From: Clostridium sp. 1001271st1 H5
Lineage (GTDB): Bacteria > Bacillota > Clostridia > Lachnospirales > Lachnospiraceae
NCBI RefSeq assembly: GCF_005845215.1
Contig: NZ_SPHO01000020.1
Coordinates: 1-64,000, forward strand
Direction of reading: 5' to 3'
DNA: 64,000 nucleotides
The notes below the pieces were generated by a model. That model was not told the origin of the DNA, did no database searches, and saw nothing but the letters and a program-made list of their open reading frames with translations. Both the position numbers and the translations under genes were made by a program. Shown here in pieces: positions 53,897-61,073 of this stretch (position 1 is the first letter of the stretch; every line of letters begins with the position of its first letter).

Positions 53897-54619
53897 ATGC
53901 AGAAGTCCAACAAAGGAGAACTGTCCAACCTGAAAAGCAAACTGCTGGCAGAACAGGTTCAGGAGCAGATATATCAGTATATATTGGATACACCTATAGC
54001 AGTAGGCGCTAAACTTCCCAATGAATTTGAATTGGGAGACAGGTTCAGCGTGGGAAGGAGTACTATCCGGGAGGCGGTAAAGCTTTTGATTTCCAGAGGA
54101 ATTCTGGAAGTCAGAAGAGGCTCCGGCACGTATGTGGTCAGCACCACGCCCATGGATATGGACCCCCTGGGCCTGGGCGCAGTGGAGGACAAGATGGCCC
54201 TGGCCCTGGATTTGGTAAATGTCCGTATCATCCTGGAGCCGGGAATCGCTGAGATGGCAGCGCTCAATGCAACAGAGGAGGACGTGGAGAAGCTGCGGAA
54301 TCTGTGTGACAGCGTGGAGCGGAAGATAAAGATTGGGGACAGCTACATAGAGGACGATATTGCCTTCCATACCTGCGTGGCCGAATGCTCCAAGAATAAG
54401 GTGGTGGAGCAGCTGATTCCCATTATTGACACAGCCGTCCTTATGTTTGTCAATGTGACCCACAAAAAGCTGACGGACGAAACCATCATGACCCACAGGG
54501 CAGTGACAGATGCCATTGCAGAGCATGACCCCATTGGCGCAAAGACAGCCATGATGATGCATATGACCTTTAACAGGAATATGATTCGGCAGCTGATGAA
54601 GGATGGGCGTGAGGCATAG
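53897..54619 (+). CDS. FadR-subfamily GntR transcriptional regulator
   Basis: The 240-residue protein has an N-terminal winged helix (KLPNEFELGDRFSVGRSTIREAVKLLISRGILEVRRGSGTYV, split over residues 36-80) and a C-terminal FCD all-helical ligand-binding domain with metal-binding His residues (IAFHTCVAECS; MMMHMTFNRN). Members control sugar-acid, lactate or fatty-acid genes. It lies directly upstream of an IlvD/Edd dehydratase and a GntP permease, the likely targets. A terminator separates it from them. Confidence 0.92.
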   Translation: MQKSNKGELSNLKSKLLAEQVQEQIYQYILDTPIAVGAKLPNEFELGDRFSVGRSTIREAVKLLISRGILEVRRGSGTYVVSTTPMDMDPLGLGAVEDKMALALDLVNVRIILEPGIAEMAALNATEEDVEKLRNLCDSVERKIKIGDSYIEDDIAFHTCVAECSKNKVVEQLIPIIDTAVLMFVNVTHKKLTDETIMTHRAVTDAIAEHDPIGAKTAMMMHMTFNRNMIRQLMKDGREA

Positions 54620-54690
54620 GGGTGGGTATATTGGAAATCGGCGATATGAAATATGAGTGACATTAAAAATCAGAAATATCAATAAGCAGT

Positions 54691-54760
54691 AATACCTATA
54701 AGATAAAGTATCTCCCGGAAACAGATAAAAGGGAATACTTATACTTATAGGTATTTTTTT
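54691..54760 (+). terminator. Terminator of the FadR-type regulator gene
   Basis: AATACCTATAAG (54691-54702) pairs with CTTATAGGTATT (54744-54755), with inner AAGTAT/ATACTT pairing and a T-run of seven. Confidence 0.8.
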
Positions 54761-54871
54761 GGTTAATTGAAAGAGGAAAATAAATACATCTGACGACTTT
54801 TTACGCTGACGTAAGACGCACAAGGCAAAAAAATAAGAAAAATGGGATATACTGGAAATTCAGCAGCGCGA

Positions 54872-54892
54872 AATTGTGTATAGTGCACAATT
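54872..54892. promoter_or_regulatory. Inverted repeat upstream of the dehydratase promoter
   Basis: AATTGTG and CACAATT are perfect inverted arms separated by seven bases, ending 13 bases upstream of the -35. It looks like an operator or activator site. Confidence 0.5.
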
Positions 54893-54905
54893 TTGCTAAA
54901 TTCTT

Positions 54906-54934
54906 TTGACAATTAAGTAGAAAACAGGTCTGAT
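54906..54934 (+). promoter_or_regulatory. Promoter of the dehydratase-permease operon
   Basis: TTGACA (54906-54911) is perfect; TCTGAT (54929-54934) is 17 bases downstream and matches the -10 at four of six positions. TCTGAYGACTT boxes lie at 54789-54799, at 54929-54939 (over the -10) and, on the other strand with an insertion, at 54979-54993. Confidence 0.65.
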
Positions 54935-55018
54935 GACTTGAAAGAATAATCCAGAAATGCTACTATAAAACTACAAAGAAGTCAGACGTCAGATGTGAAG
55001 AGAAAGAGGAGGCATTTT

Positions 55019-56740
55019 ATGGAACTGAACAGTCAAAGAGTAAGAGCGCTGGCACCGGAGAACGACCCGTTAAAAATCGGCATGGGGTGGAAGGTGGAAG
55101 ACCTGGACAAGCCGCAGATTATGGTTGAGAGTACATTTGGGGACAGCCATCCGGGCAGCGCCCATCTGGACCGGTTTGTAAACGAAGCCATGCGTGGAAT
55201 TACGGATGCAGGCGGAAAGGGAGCCAGATATTTTACCACCGACATATGCGACGGCATTGCCCAGGGACATGACGGCATCAACTATTCCCTTGCACACAGG
55301 GACATGATTGCCAATATGATTGAGATTCACGGCAATTCCACTGGATTTGACGGAGGTGTGTTCATTGCCAGCTGTGACAAATCCGTACCGGCTTGTCTGA
55401 TGGGACTGGCAAGACTTGATATGCCGTCCATCGTGGTAACCGGCGGCGTCATGGATGCAGGCCCTGACCTTTTGACCCTGGAGCAGATTGGCGCTTACTC
55501 TGCCATGTGCCAAAGGGGTGAGATTACAGAAGAGAAACTCACCTATTATAAGCACAACGCCTGTCCATCCTGCGGGGCCTGCTCTTTTATGGGTACTGCC
55601 TCCACCATGCAGGTCATGGCCGAATCCCTGGGTCTGATGCTCCCTGGCTCTGCGCTGATGCCTGCAACCTGTGAGGATTTGAAGGAAATGGCTTATAAGG
55701 CCGGACTTCAGGTTATGGAACTGGCCAGAAAGGGGCTTAAGGTAAGCGATATTGTTACCATGAAATCATTTGAAAATGCTATCATGGTGCATGCAGCCAT
55801 ATCCGGCTCCACCAATTCCCTGCTCCATATCCCTGCTATTGCCCATGAGCTGGGGCTGGAGATTGACGCCGACACATTTGACCGTATGCACAGAGGCGCC
55901 CACTATCTGCTGGATATCCGGCCTGCCGGGAAGTGGCCCGCACAGTTTTTCTACTATGCAGGCGGTGTTCCTGCAGTGATGGAAGAAATTAAGTCCATGC
56001 TCCATCTGGATGTGATGACAGTTACAGGAAAGACTCTGGGAGAGAATCTGGAAGAGCTTAAGGCCAATGGATTTTATGACAAATGCGACGGATACCTGAA
56101 AAAATGGGGTCTTAAGCGCACCGATGTTATCCGGACCTTTGAGGAGCCCATTGGAACAGACGGAACCGTGGCCATATTAAGAGGAAATCTGGCGCCGGAG
56201 GGTTCCGTGGTGAAACATTCAGCTGTTCCCAAGGAAATGTTTAAGGCGGTCCTGAAGGCAAAACCCTTTGACTGCGAGGAGGATGCCATTGAGGCAGTCA
56301 TCTCCAGGAAGATACAGCCGGGAGATGCTGTGTTTATCCGGTATGAAGGACCTAAGGGGTCGGGAATGCCGGAAATGTTCTATACCACAGAGGCTATTTC
56401 CTCAGACCCGGAGCTGGGCAAGACCATAGCCCTTATCACGGACGGCAGGTTCTCCGGGGCATCCAAGGGACCGGCCATCGGACATGTATCGCCTGAGGCA
56501 GCGGACGGAGGGCCCATTGCACTGGTGGAAGAGGATGACCTTATCCGGATTGATATCCCGGAACGCGTACTGGAAATCATAGGCGTAAAGGGGAAGGAGC
56601 TTCCTATGGAAGAAGTGGAGCGGATTCTTGCAGAGCGCAGGAAGGCCTGGAAACCCAGGGAGGCCAAGTATAAGAAGGGTGTTCTTAAAATCTATTCCCA
56701 ACATGCCGTATCCCCGATGAAGGGCGGATACATGGTCTGA
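55019..56740 (+). CDS. IlvD/Edd-family dehydratase (dihydroxy-acid or sugar-acid)
   Basis: The 573-residue iron-sulfur dehydratase has the family motifs TDICDGIAQGHDGINYSLAHR, FIASCDKSVPACLMG, CPSCGACSFMGTASTM with cluster cysteines, SGSTNSLLHIPAIAHELG, DGRFSGASKGPAIGHVSPEA and LRGNLAPEGSVVK. The family includes IlvD (dihydroxyacid to keto acid, branched-chain synthesis), Edd (6-phosphogluconate) and sugar-acid dehydratases. A GntR/FadR regulator upstream and a GntP-type sugar-acid permease downstream favour catabolic sugar-acid dehydration over isoleucine/valine synthesis. No ilv genes are nearby. GAGGAGG precedes ATG 55019. Confidence 0.85.
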   Translation: MELNSQRVRALAPENDPLKIGMGWKVEDLDKPQIMVESTFGDSHPGSAHLDRFVNEAMRGITDAGGKGARYFTTDICDGIAQGHDGINYSLAHRDMIANMIEIHGNSTGFDGGVFIASCDKSVPACLMGLARLDMPSIVVTGGVMDAGPDLLTLEQIGAYSAMCQRGEITEEKLTYYKHNACPSCGACSFMGTASTMQVMAESLGLMLPGSALMPATCEDLKEMAYKAGLQVMELARKGLKVSDIVTMKSFENAIMVHAAISGSTNSLLHIPAIAHELGLEIDADTFDRMHRGAHYLLDIRPAGKWPAQFFYYAGGVPAVMEEIKSMLHLDVMTVTGKTLGENLEELKANGFYDKCDGYLKKWGLKRTDVIRTFEEPIGTDGTVAILRGNLAPEGSVVKHSAVPKEMFKAVLKAKPFDCEEDAIEAVISRKIQPGDAVFIRYEGPKGSGMPEMFYTTEAISSDPELGKTIALITDGRFSGASKGPAIGHVSPEAADGGPIALVEEDDLIRIDIPERVLEIIGVKGKELPMEEVERILAERRKAWKPREAKYKKGVLKIYSQHAVSPMKGGYMV

Positions 56741-56819
56741 TTGCCGTAGCAGGAAAATATTAAGGTAAACATATAGGGAAAATAGGGATATTGTGTGAAA
56801 TTATAGGAGGGTAATAAGT

Positions 56820-58181
56820 ATGACAACAACGACTGCTGCAGCTCTGGACCCAACCAGACTGATTATCGCTGCCCTGGCAGGGCTGGTAATTCTGCTGCTT
56901 TTAATCATCAAATTCAAGGTCCAGGCAATGATTTCCATTCTGGTCGGTGCAGTGGCCATCGGCCTGATTGCAGGTATGCCGTTTGCAGATATCATCAGTT
57001 CTGTCAATGAAGGAATTGGCAGTACACTTAAGGGAATCGCCCTGCTTGTGGGCCTGGGTTCCATGTTCGGCTCCATATTGGAGATATCAGGAGGCGCCCA
57101 GACGCTGGCCGTTACCATGGTGAAGAAATTCGGCGACAGGAAGGCTGCCTGGGCCCTGGGAATCACGGGTCTTGTCATCGCCATGCCCGTATTTTTCGAC
57201 GCAGGACTCATCATCCTGATTCCTCTTGCCTTTTCTCTTGCCAAGAGAACCAAGCGCTCCTCACTGTTTTACGCCATTCCCCTGCTGGCCGGTCTGGCGG
57301 TAGGCCACGCATTTATCCCGCCCACTCCAGGTCCGGTGCTGGTGGCCACCATGCTGGGCGTGGACCTGGGATGGGTCATCATGATAGGCATTGTGTGCGG
57401 TATCTTTGCCATGATAGTGGCCGGCCCCATATGGGGAACCATCTGCGGAAATAAGTACGATGTTCCGGTTCCGGAACATATTGCAAACCAGGAGGATTTT
57501 GACGAATCCAAGCTTCCTAAATTCGGGACAATTGTGGGAATCATATTGATTCCATTGGTTCTTATCATTCTGAATTCCATTGCAAAGGTGGTTCCTGCCC
57601 TTGCCTCTGTACAGCCTGTATTGGGATTTCTGGGCGAGCCCTTTGTGGCCCTTACCATTGCAACCATTGTGGCCATGGTTCTTCTGGGGTACCGCCACGG
57701 ATACAGCAATGAGGAGCTGGAAAAGGTACTGACAAAGTCCCTGGAGCCTACCGGACTGATTCTCCTGGTAACAGCCTGCGGCGGCGTGCTCCGGTTCATG
57801 CTTCAGAACTCCGGTCTGGGTGATGTGATTGGCAATGCAGTGTCCTCAGCATCCCTTCCGATTGTGGTAGTGGCGTTTGTGGTGGCTGCCCTGGTGCGTA
57901 TCTCTGTGGGTTCTGCGACCGTAGCCATGACCATGGCTGCCGGTATCATTGCAGCCATGCCGGAGATTGCAACCCTTTCCCCTCTGTACCTGGCCTGCGT
58001 CACGGCAGCAGTAGCAGGAGGCGCAACGGTTTGCTCCCATTTTAATGACTCTGGTTTTTGGCTTGTGAAATCACTGGTAGGGCTGGATGAAAAGACCACT
58101 CTCAAGACATGGACCATCATGGAGACACTGGTGGGCGGTACCGGATTTGTGGTAGCCCTTATCATATCCTTCTTTGCATAA
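56820..58181 (+). CDS. GntP-family sugar-acid:H+ permease
   Basis: The 453-residue membrane protein has about twelve hydrophobic segments and GntP-family blocks: KFKVQAMISILVGAVAIGLI, GIGSTLKGIALLVGLGSMFG, IAMPVFFDAGLIILIPLAFS and AFIPPTPGPVLVATMLG. Homologues import gluconate, ketogluconate or related acids with protons. AGGAGGG precedes the ATG. It lies 79 bases after the dehydratase and is probably co-transcribed. Confidence 0.92.
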   Translation: MTTTTAAALDPTRLIIAALAGLVILLLLIIKFKVQAMISILVGAVAIGLIAGMPFADIISSVNEGIGSTLKGIALLVGLGSMFGSILEISGGAQTLAVTMVKKFGDRKAAWALGITGLVIAMPVFFDAGLIILIPLAFSLAKRTKRSSLFYAIPLLAGLAVGHAFIPPTPGPVLVATMLGVDLGWVIMIGIVCGIFAMIVAGPIWGTICGNKYDVPVPEHIANQEDFDESKLPKFGTIVGIILIPLVLIILNSIAKVVPALASVQPVLGFLGEPFVALTIATIVAMVLLGYRHGYSNEELEKVLTKSLEPTGLILLVTACGGVLRFMLQNSGLGDVIGNAVSSASLPIVVVAFVVAALVRISVGSATVAMTMAAGIIAAMPEIATLSPLYLACVTAAVAGGATVCSHFNDSGFWLVKSLVGLDEKTTLKTWTIMETLVGGTGFVVALIISFFA

Positions 58182-58233
58182 GGATGGATGGTGTGGTTAT
58201 ATACGGTCGTTCAGATATGAAATGAGATATTTA

Positions 58234-58266
58234 GGGGGAGGCAGTCTTCAGGCTGTCTCCCCCTTT
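58234..58266. terminator. Bidirectional terminator between the GntP and radical SAM genes
   Basis: GGGGGAGGCAG (58234-58244) pairs with CTGTCTCCCCC (58253-58263) with one G-U pair. TTT follows on the + strand; the genes on either side converge. Confidence 0.7.
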
Positions 58267-58276
58267 CAGCGCGCCG

Positions 58277-59143
58277 CTATATGCCCGGCGGGTCTTCAGG
58301 CTGGCTTAATAGTTTTTGCATCTGGGACAACAAAGAGTATTTGTTGTCAGGCAGTTGTCCTAAGAAGGTGTATTTGTCCAGGACCGTGGTATCTGCAAAG
58401 GCGCAGTGTTCCAGCTCCAGGCCACTGAGCAAATCGTGGGCTTCCTCCAGGCGTTCAAGAGGCGAGAGAGGGGTGAAAGTACCCTCCCTGCACATAGATG
58501 CCAGGCTGGTGTTAGGCCATACCCTCAAGCCTATGAACCATACCCTTGCAGGCTGTACTTTATTCAGGAAAGCAATTGTGTCATTCACATGTTGGCCGGA
58601 ACATTCTTTCCCGCCCAGTCCCGGAATGACGTTGAGGGAAAATGGGATACCGGCCTGGCGTAAGCGCAGACAGGCCTCTTCCGCCTCCTGGGCCGTGATT
58701 CCCTTATTCATGAGCCGCAGCACCTCGTTGCATCCGCTTTCCAGACCAATATACAGATGGGTCAGACCGCGGCGCATGAGGACGTTAAGCTGCTGCAGGT
58801 CCTTTCTCAATATGTCGTCAAACCTGGCATACATGCTTATGCCTTCCATCCATGGCATATGGGAATGCACGATGTCAAAGATGGACAGCAGTTTGGGAGT
58901 GTCCATCACAAAGGGATTCTCACCCAGAAGGAAGACAGAGGTTTTGCCGGTTGAATACTGCGCTAATATAGCGGCTTTTTTTTCTATGTCGCCCAGAGAA
59001 AAAACAGAAAACTTATCGTTGGAAAAGTCACAAAAGGCACACTTGTGCCAGCTGCACCCCAGGGTAGTCTCTAAGAACGCACTGTCATTTTCCCAGAAGG
59101 GGCGGTAAATTTCTTCACCAGTATACAATGATATATTGTCCAT
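58277..59143 (-). CDS. Radical SAM protein of unknown function
   Basis: The 288-residue protein has an Elp3/HemN-like radical SAM core. Its 4Fe-4S cysteines follow the Cx4Cx2C variant (Cys30, Cys35, Cys38 in GCSWHKCAFC) found in a subset of uncharacterised family members. It also has the SAM-binding segments SVFLLGENPF, LYIGLESGCNEVL and FSLNVIPGLGG. No B12 or SPASM domain is visible. AAAGGAA precedes the ATG, 10 bases after the stop of the GrdB-like gene, so the two are co-transcribed. What it modifies or reduces is unknown. Confidence 0.85.
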   Translation of the reverse strand: MDNISLYTGEEIYRPFWENDSAFLETTLGCSWHKCAFCDFSNDKFSVFSLGDIEKKAAILAQYSTGKTSVFLLGENPFVMDTPKLLSIFDIVHSHMPWMEGISMYARFDDILRKDLQQLNVLMRRGLTHLYIGLESGCNEVLRLMNKGITAQEAEEACLRLRQAGIPFSLNVIPGLGGKECSGQHVNDTIAFLNKVQPARVWFIGLRVWPNTSLASMCREGTFTPLSPLERLEEAHDLLSGLELEHCAFADTTVLDKYTFLGQLPDNKYSLLSQMQKLLSQPEDPPGI

Positions 59144-59153
59144 AATGATTCCT

Positions 59154-59969
59154 TTACTCGGATATTATGCTGTCCGTACAGTTGGGAGCTATCTCTATCT
59201 TCAGTAAATCCAGAGCTTTGCCGACCATGTGCCAGCGGTAGGTACGCTCCTCCTTCAGGCTTAGTTTGGGATCCCCGAAAACATGGCAGATATCATTACC
59301 GCGCAGGATGCGGCTCACCCCCACGCTCTCGGCAATCTTAGTCAGGTTTGTCACCTGTATTACAGGTATGCCAAGACGCTCGATTTCTTTTCCAATCAAT
59401 GCACCGCACCGGGTGCTGGTCCCGCAGGTGGAGGACAGGACAACAGCGTCCACATCGCAGTCCCTTAGTGATACGGCAATTCGTTCTCCCAGGGCAGTAC
59501 CGTTTTCAACCGATGTCATTACGCCGGCCGTGGTGTAGAAAATATCAAATAGCCGCCCTATCATACCCTCACGTTCCGCCCTTCGCAAGGCATCTATGGG
59601 TAAAAGCCGGTTGGGGTCCTGTTCTATATATTCGGTATTATAACCCTGATGACTGACCTCGTAGTCCTTGGAGAGAAGCATTTCACTGCCGCTCAGAGAA
59701 TACATGCAGAACTTCTGTGAATTTGTTGGGTTGAGATTATCCGGGTTTCCTTTGGGGACAAGCCCGCCGTCTGTAACAAGAGCAATCCTGGCTTTTGCCA
59801 GTTCCTTTTTCAAGTTAGGCATCAGTATCTCCTGAAAAGGCTTCGCGGGTACTTCTGTCTCGAAATTCTGTTTATGATATTTGGCTAGCAGCATGTCTAT
59901 GCCACGTTTGCTGGCAGGAGTTGCATAGTCAACATTTTTGATTGATGGGTTTTTGGAGTTGTTATCCAA
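59154..59969 (-). CDS. Stand-alone GrdB C-terminal homologue (glycine/sarcosine/betaine reductase type), Cys for Sec
   Basis: The 271-residue protein matches the C-terminal half of GrdB, the substrate-specific subunit of glycine/betaine/sarcosine reductases: ARIALVTDGGLVPKGNPDN, DPNRLLPIDALRRAEREGMI, IFYTTAGVMTSVENG and VLSSTCGTSTRCGALIGKEI. In GrdB the equivalent motif, as I recall, is STUGTCTRCGA with selenocysteine. Here Cys182 replaces Sec and Ser185 replaces the following Cys. The N-terminal domain, as encoded at 63605, is lacking. Start is TTG 59969 after GGTGA, with a good promoter on this strand, so it looks intact and expressed rather than broken. Function is unknown, but a reductase or thiol role is likely. 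Confidence 0.8.
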   Translation of the reverse strand: MDNNSKNPSIKNVDYATPASKRGIDMLLAKYHKQNFETEVPAKPFQEILMPNLKKELAKARIALVTDGGLVPKGNPDNLNPTNSQKFCMYSLSGSEMLLSKDYEVSHQGYNTEYIEQDPNRLLPIDALRRAEREGMIGRLFDIFYTTAGVMTSVENGTALGERIAVSLRDCDVDAVVLSSTCGTSTRCGALIGKEIERLGIPVIQVTNLTKIAESVGVSRILRGNDICHVFGDPKLSLKEERTYRWHMVGKALDLLKIEIAPNCTDSIISE

Positions 59970-60030
59970 ACATAATCACCAGCTTTCTATAACCTGTTTC
60001 TGTAGAACATGATAATACGGTCTTTCTTAC

Positions 60031-60059
60031 ATCATATAGATTTCGATAATATATGTCAA
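60031..60059 (-). promoter_or_regulatory. Promoter of the GrdB-like/radical SAM operon
   Basis: On the minus strand TTGACA (60059-60054) and TATGAT (60036-60031) are 17 bases apart. Confidence 0.8.
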
Positions 60060-60069
60060 GATGCATTTT

Positions 60070-60084
60070 GTGCACGTTGTACAC
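60070..60084. promoter_or_regulatory. Operator-like inverted repeat between divergent promoters
   Basis: GTGCAC-GTT-GTACAC is an inverted repeat (GTGYAC arms, one mismatch) lying 10 bases from the minus-strand -35 and 25 bases from the plus-strand -35. It could control both units. Confidence 0.55.
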
Positions 60085-60109
60085 GGGGGGACAGGAGGAA
60101 TATTATAAT

Positions 60110-60138
60110 TTGACAATAGCTGCTAATGGACATATAAT
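60110..60138 (+). promoter_or_regulatory. Promoter of the TetR-type regulator gene
   Basis: Perfect TTGACA (60110-60115) and perfect TATAAT (60133-60138) lie 17 bases apart. Confidence 0.9.
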
Positions 60139-60211
60139 AGATAGATATTATTGATATATTTGTAACTATTCAGTTGTTTTATCTATGTGTGTACCAAGTT
60201 GAAGTTAATGA

Positions 60212-60814
60212 ATGCAAAGGAGGAGATGTTCAACGTCCAGCAGCGATATAACTAAAAAGGCATTTGCGGATGCAATCAAACATCTGCTTAAAAAAAAGTC
60301 ATTAGCCAAGATTTCCGTAAAGGATATAGTTCAGTATTGTAATATCAGCCGAAATACTTTTTATTATCATTTTAAAGATAAATATGAATTGATAAACTGG
60401 ATTTTTTATACAGAAACATTGGCAGAAGTCAACTCCTTCAATGACCCCAGCAAGTGTCAGGACAGTTTTATAAATCTGTGCAGGTATCTGCATAAAAACC
60501 GGAGTTTTTACCTGAGCTGTTTCCAATATGTGGGCCAGAATTCCCTGAGGGATTATTTGCAGAATTTTTATTATGAGTTGATTCGCATGAACCTCAGTGT
60601 TCAATATTCAGAGGCAGGAATCAGGCTGTCAAGTGATGAACTGAACCTGATGGCGCGTATGGAGGCTTATTCATATGTAGGCATTGTTTTTGACTGGGTC
60701 AGGGATGGCATGAATAACGATTATGGGCGGTATTTCGACCATCTTGCCAGTATACGAAAGATTGAGATGTCCTATAATAAAATGACTGAGAAAAGTATGA
60801 TGCAGAATCATTGA
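60212..60814 (+). CDS. TetR-family transcriptional regulator
   Basis: The protein (about 200 residues or slightly fewer) has an N-terminal TetR helix-turn-helix (TKKAFADAIKHLLKKKSLAKISVKDI, then CNISRNTFYYHFKDKYELINW) and a helical C-terminal domain of the type seen in DhaS-like regulators. It is divergent from the GrdB-like/radical SAM operon and upstream of the MFS/GrdE/GrdB genes, so it probably governs both. The start is unclear. ATG 60212 has no good ribosome-binding site, while a strong AAAGGAGGAG (60216-60225) lies inside the frame and is followed by no in-frame ATG, GTG or TTG. Confidence 0.88.
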   Translation: MQRRRCSTSSSDITKKAFADAIKHLLKKKSLAKISVKDIVQYCNISRNTFYYHFKDKYELINWIFYTETLAEVNSFNDPSKCQDSFINLCRYLHKNRSFYLSCFQYVGQNSLRDYLQNFYYELIRMNLSVQYSEAGIRLSSDELNLMARMEAYSYVGIVFDWVRDGMNNDYGRYFDHLASIRKIEMSYNKMTEKSMMQNH

Positions 60815-60858
60815 CAAGCCAGTAAGAGGATGGCGCAGCTGTGTTATACCCGTGATAT

Positions 60859-60902
60859 TCCGGCAGAAAACCACCGTTTTGGAGGTTTTCTGCCGGATTT
60901 TT
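60859..60902 (+). terminator. Terminator of the TetR-type gene
   Basis: TCCGGCAGAAAACCACC (60859-60875) pairs with GGAGGTTTTCTGCCGGA (60881-60897) with one mismatch, followed by TTTTT. Confidence 0.92.
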
Positions 60903-60956
60903 AATGCAGTCCTACCATATGGCCTGTATGTGACTATTGTATGCCTTTGACGGAAT

Positions 60957-60971
60957 AAGTGTATTACACTT
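60957..60971. promoter_or_regulatory. 15-bp palindromic operator upstream of the MFS gene
   Basis: AAGTGTA-T-TACACTT is a perfect odd palindrome. A TTGACG (60947-60952) lies just before it, so a bound repressor would block the presumed promoter of the MFS/GrdE/GrdB operon. The TetR protein next door is the natural candidate. Confidence 0.6.
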
Positions 60972-61073
60972 TGTGAATAATGTAATATTTTTGCGCACTG
61001 TAGCAAGTCTGTAAATTGATTATGGTGGTTATCCATACTACACTGAAAGAAAAAGAAATGGGGGTACCGAGGA

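Noticed and set aside
55019-56740. Naming the dehydratase ilvD outright
   Set aside because: The family motifs cannot separate IlvD from sugar-acid dehydratases, and the neighbours point to sugar-acid use.
59154-59969. Calling the GrdB C-terminal homologue a pseudogene
   Set aside because: It has its own promoter, ribosome-binding site, uninterrupted frame and a co-transcribed partner, so a functional short protein is more likely.
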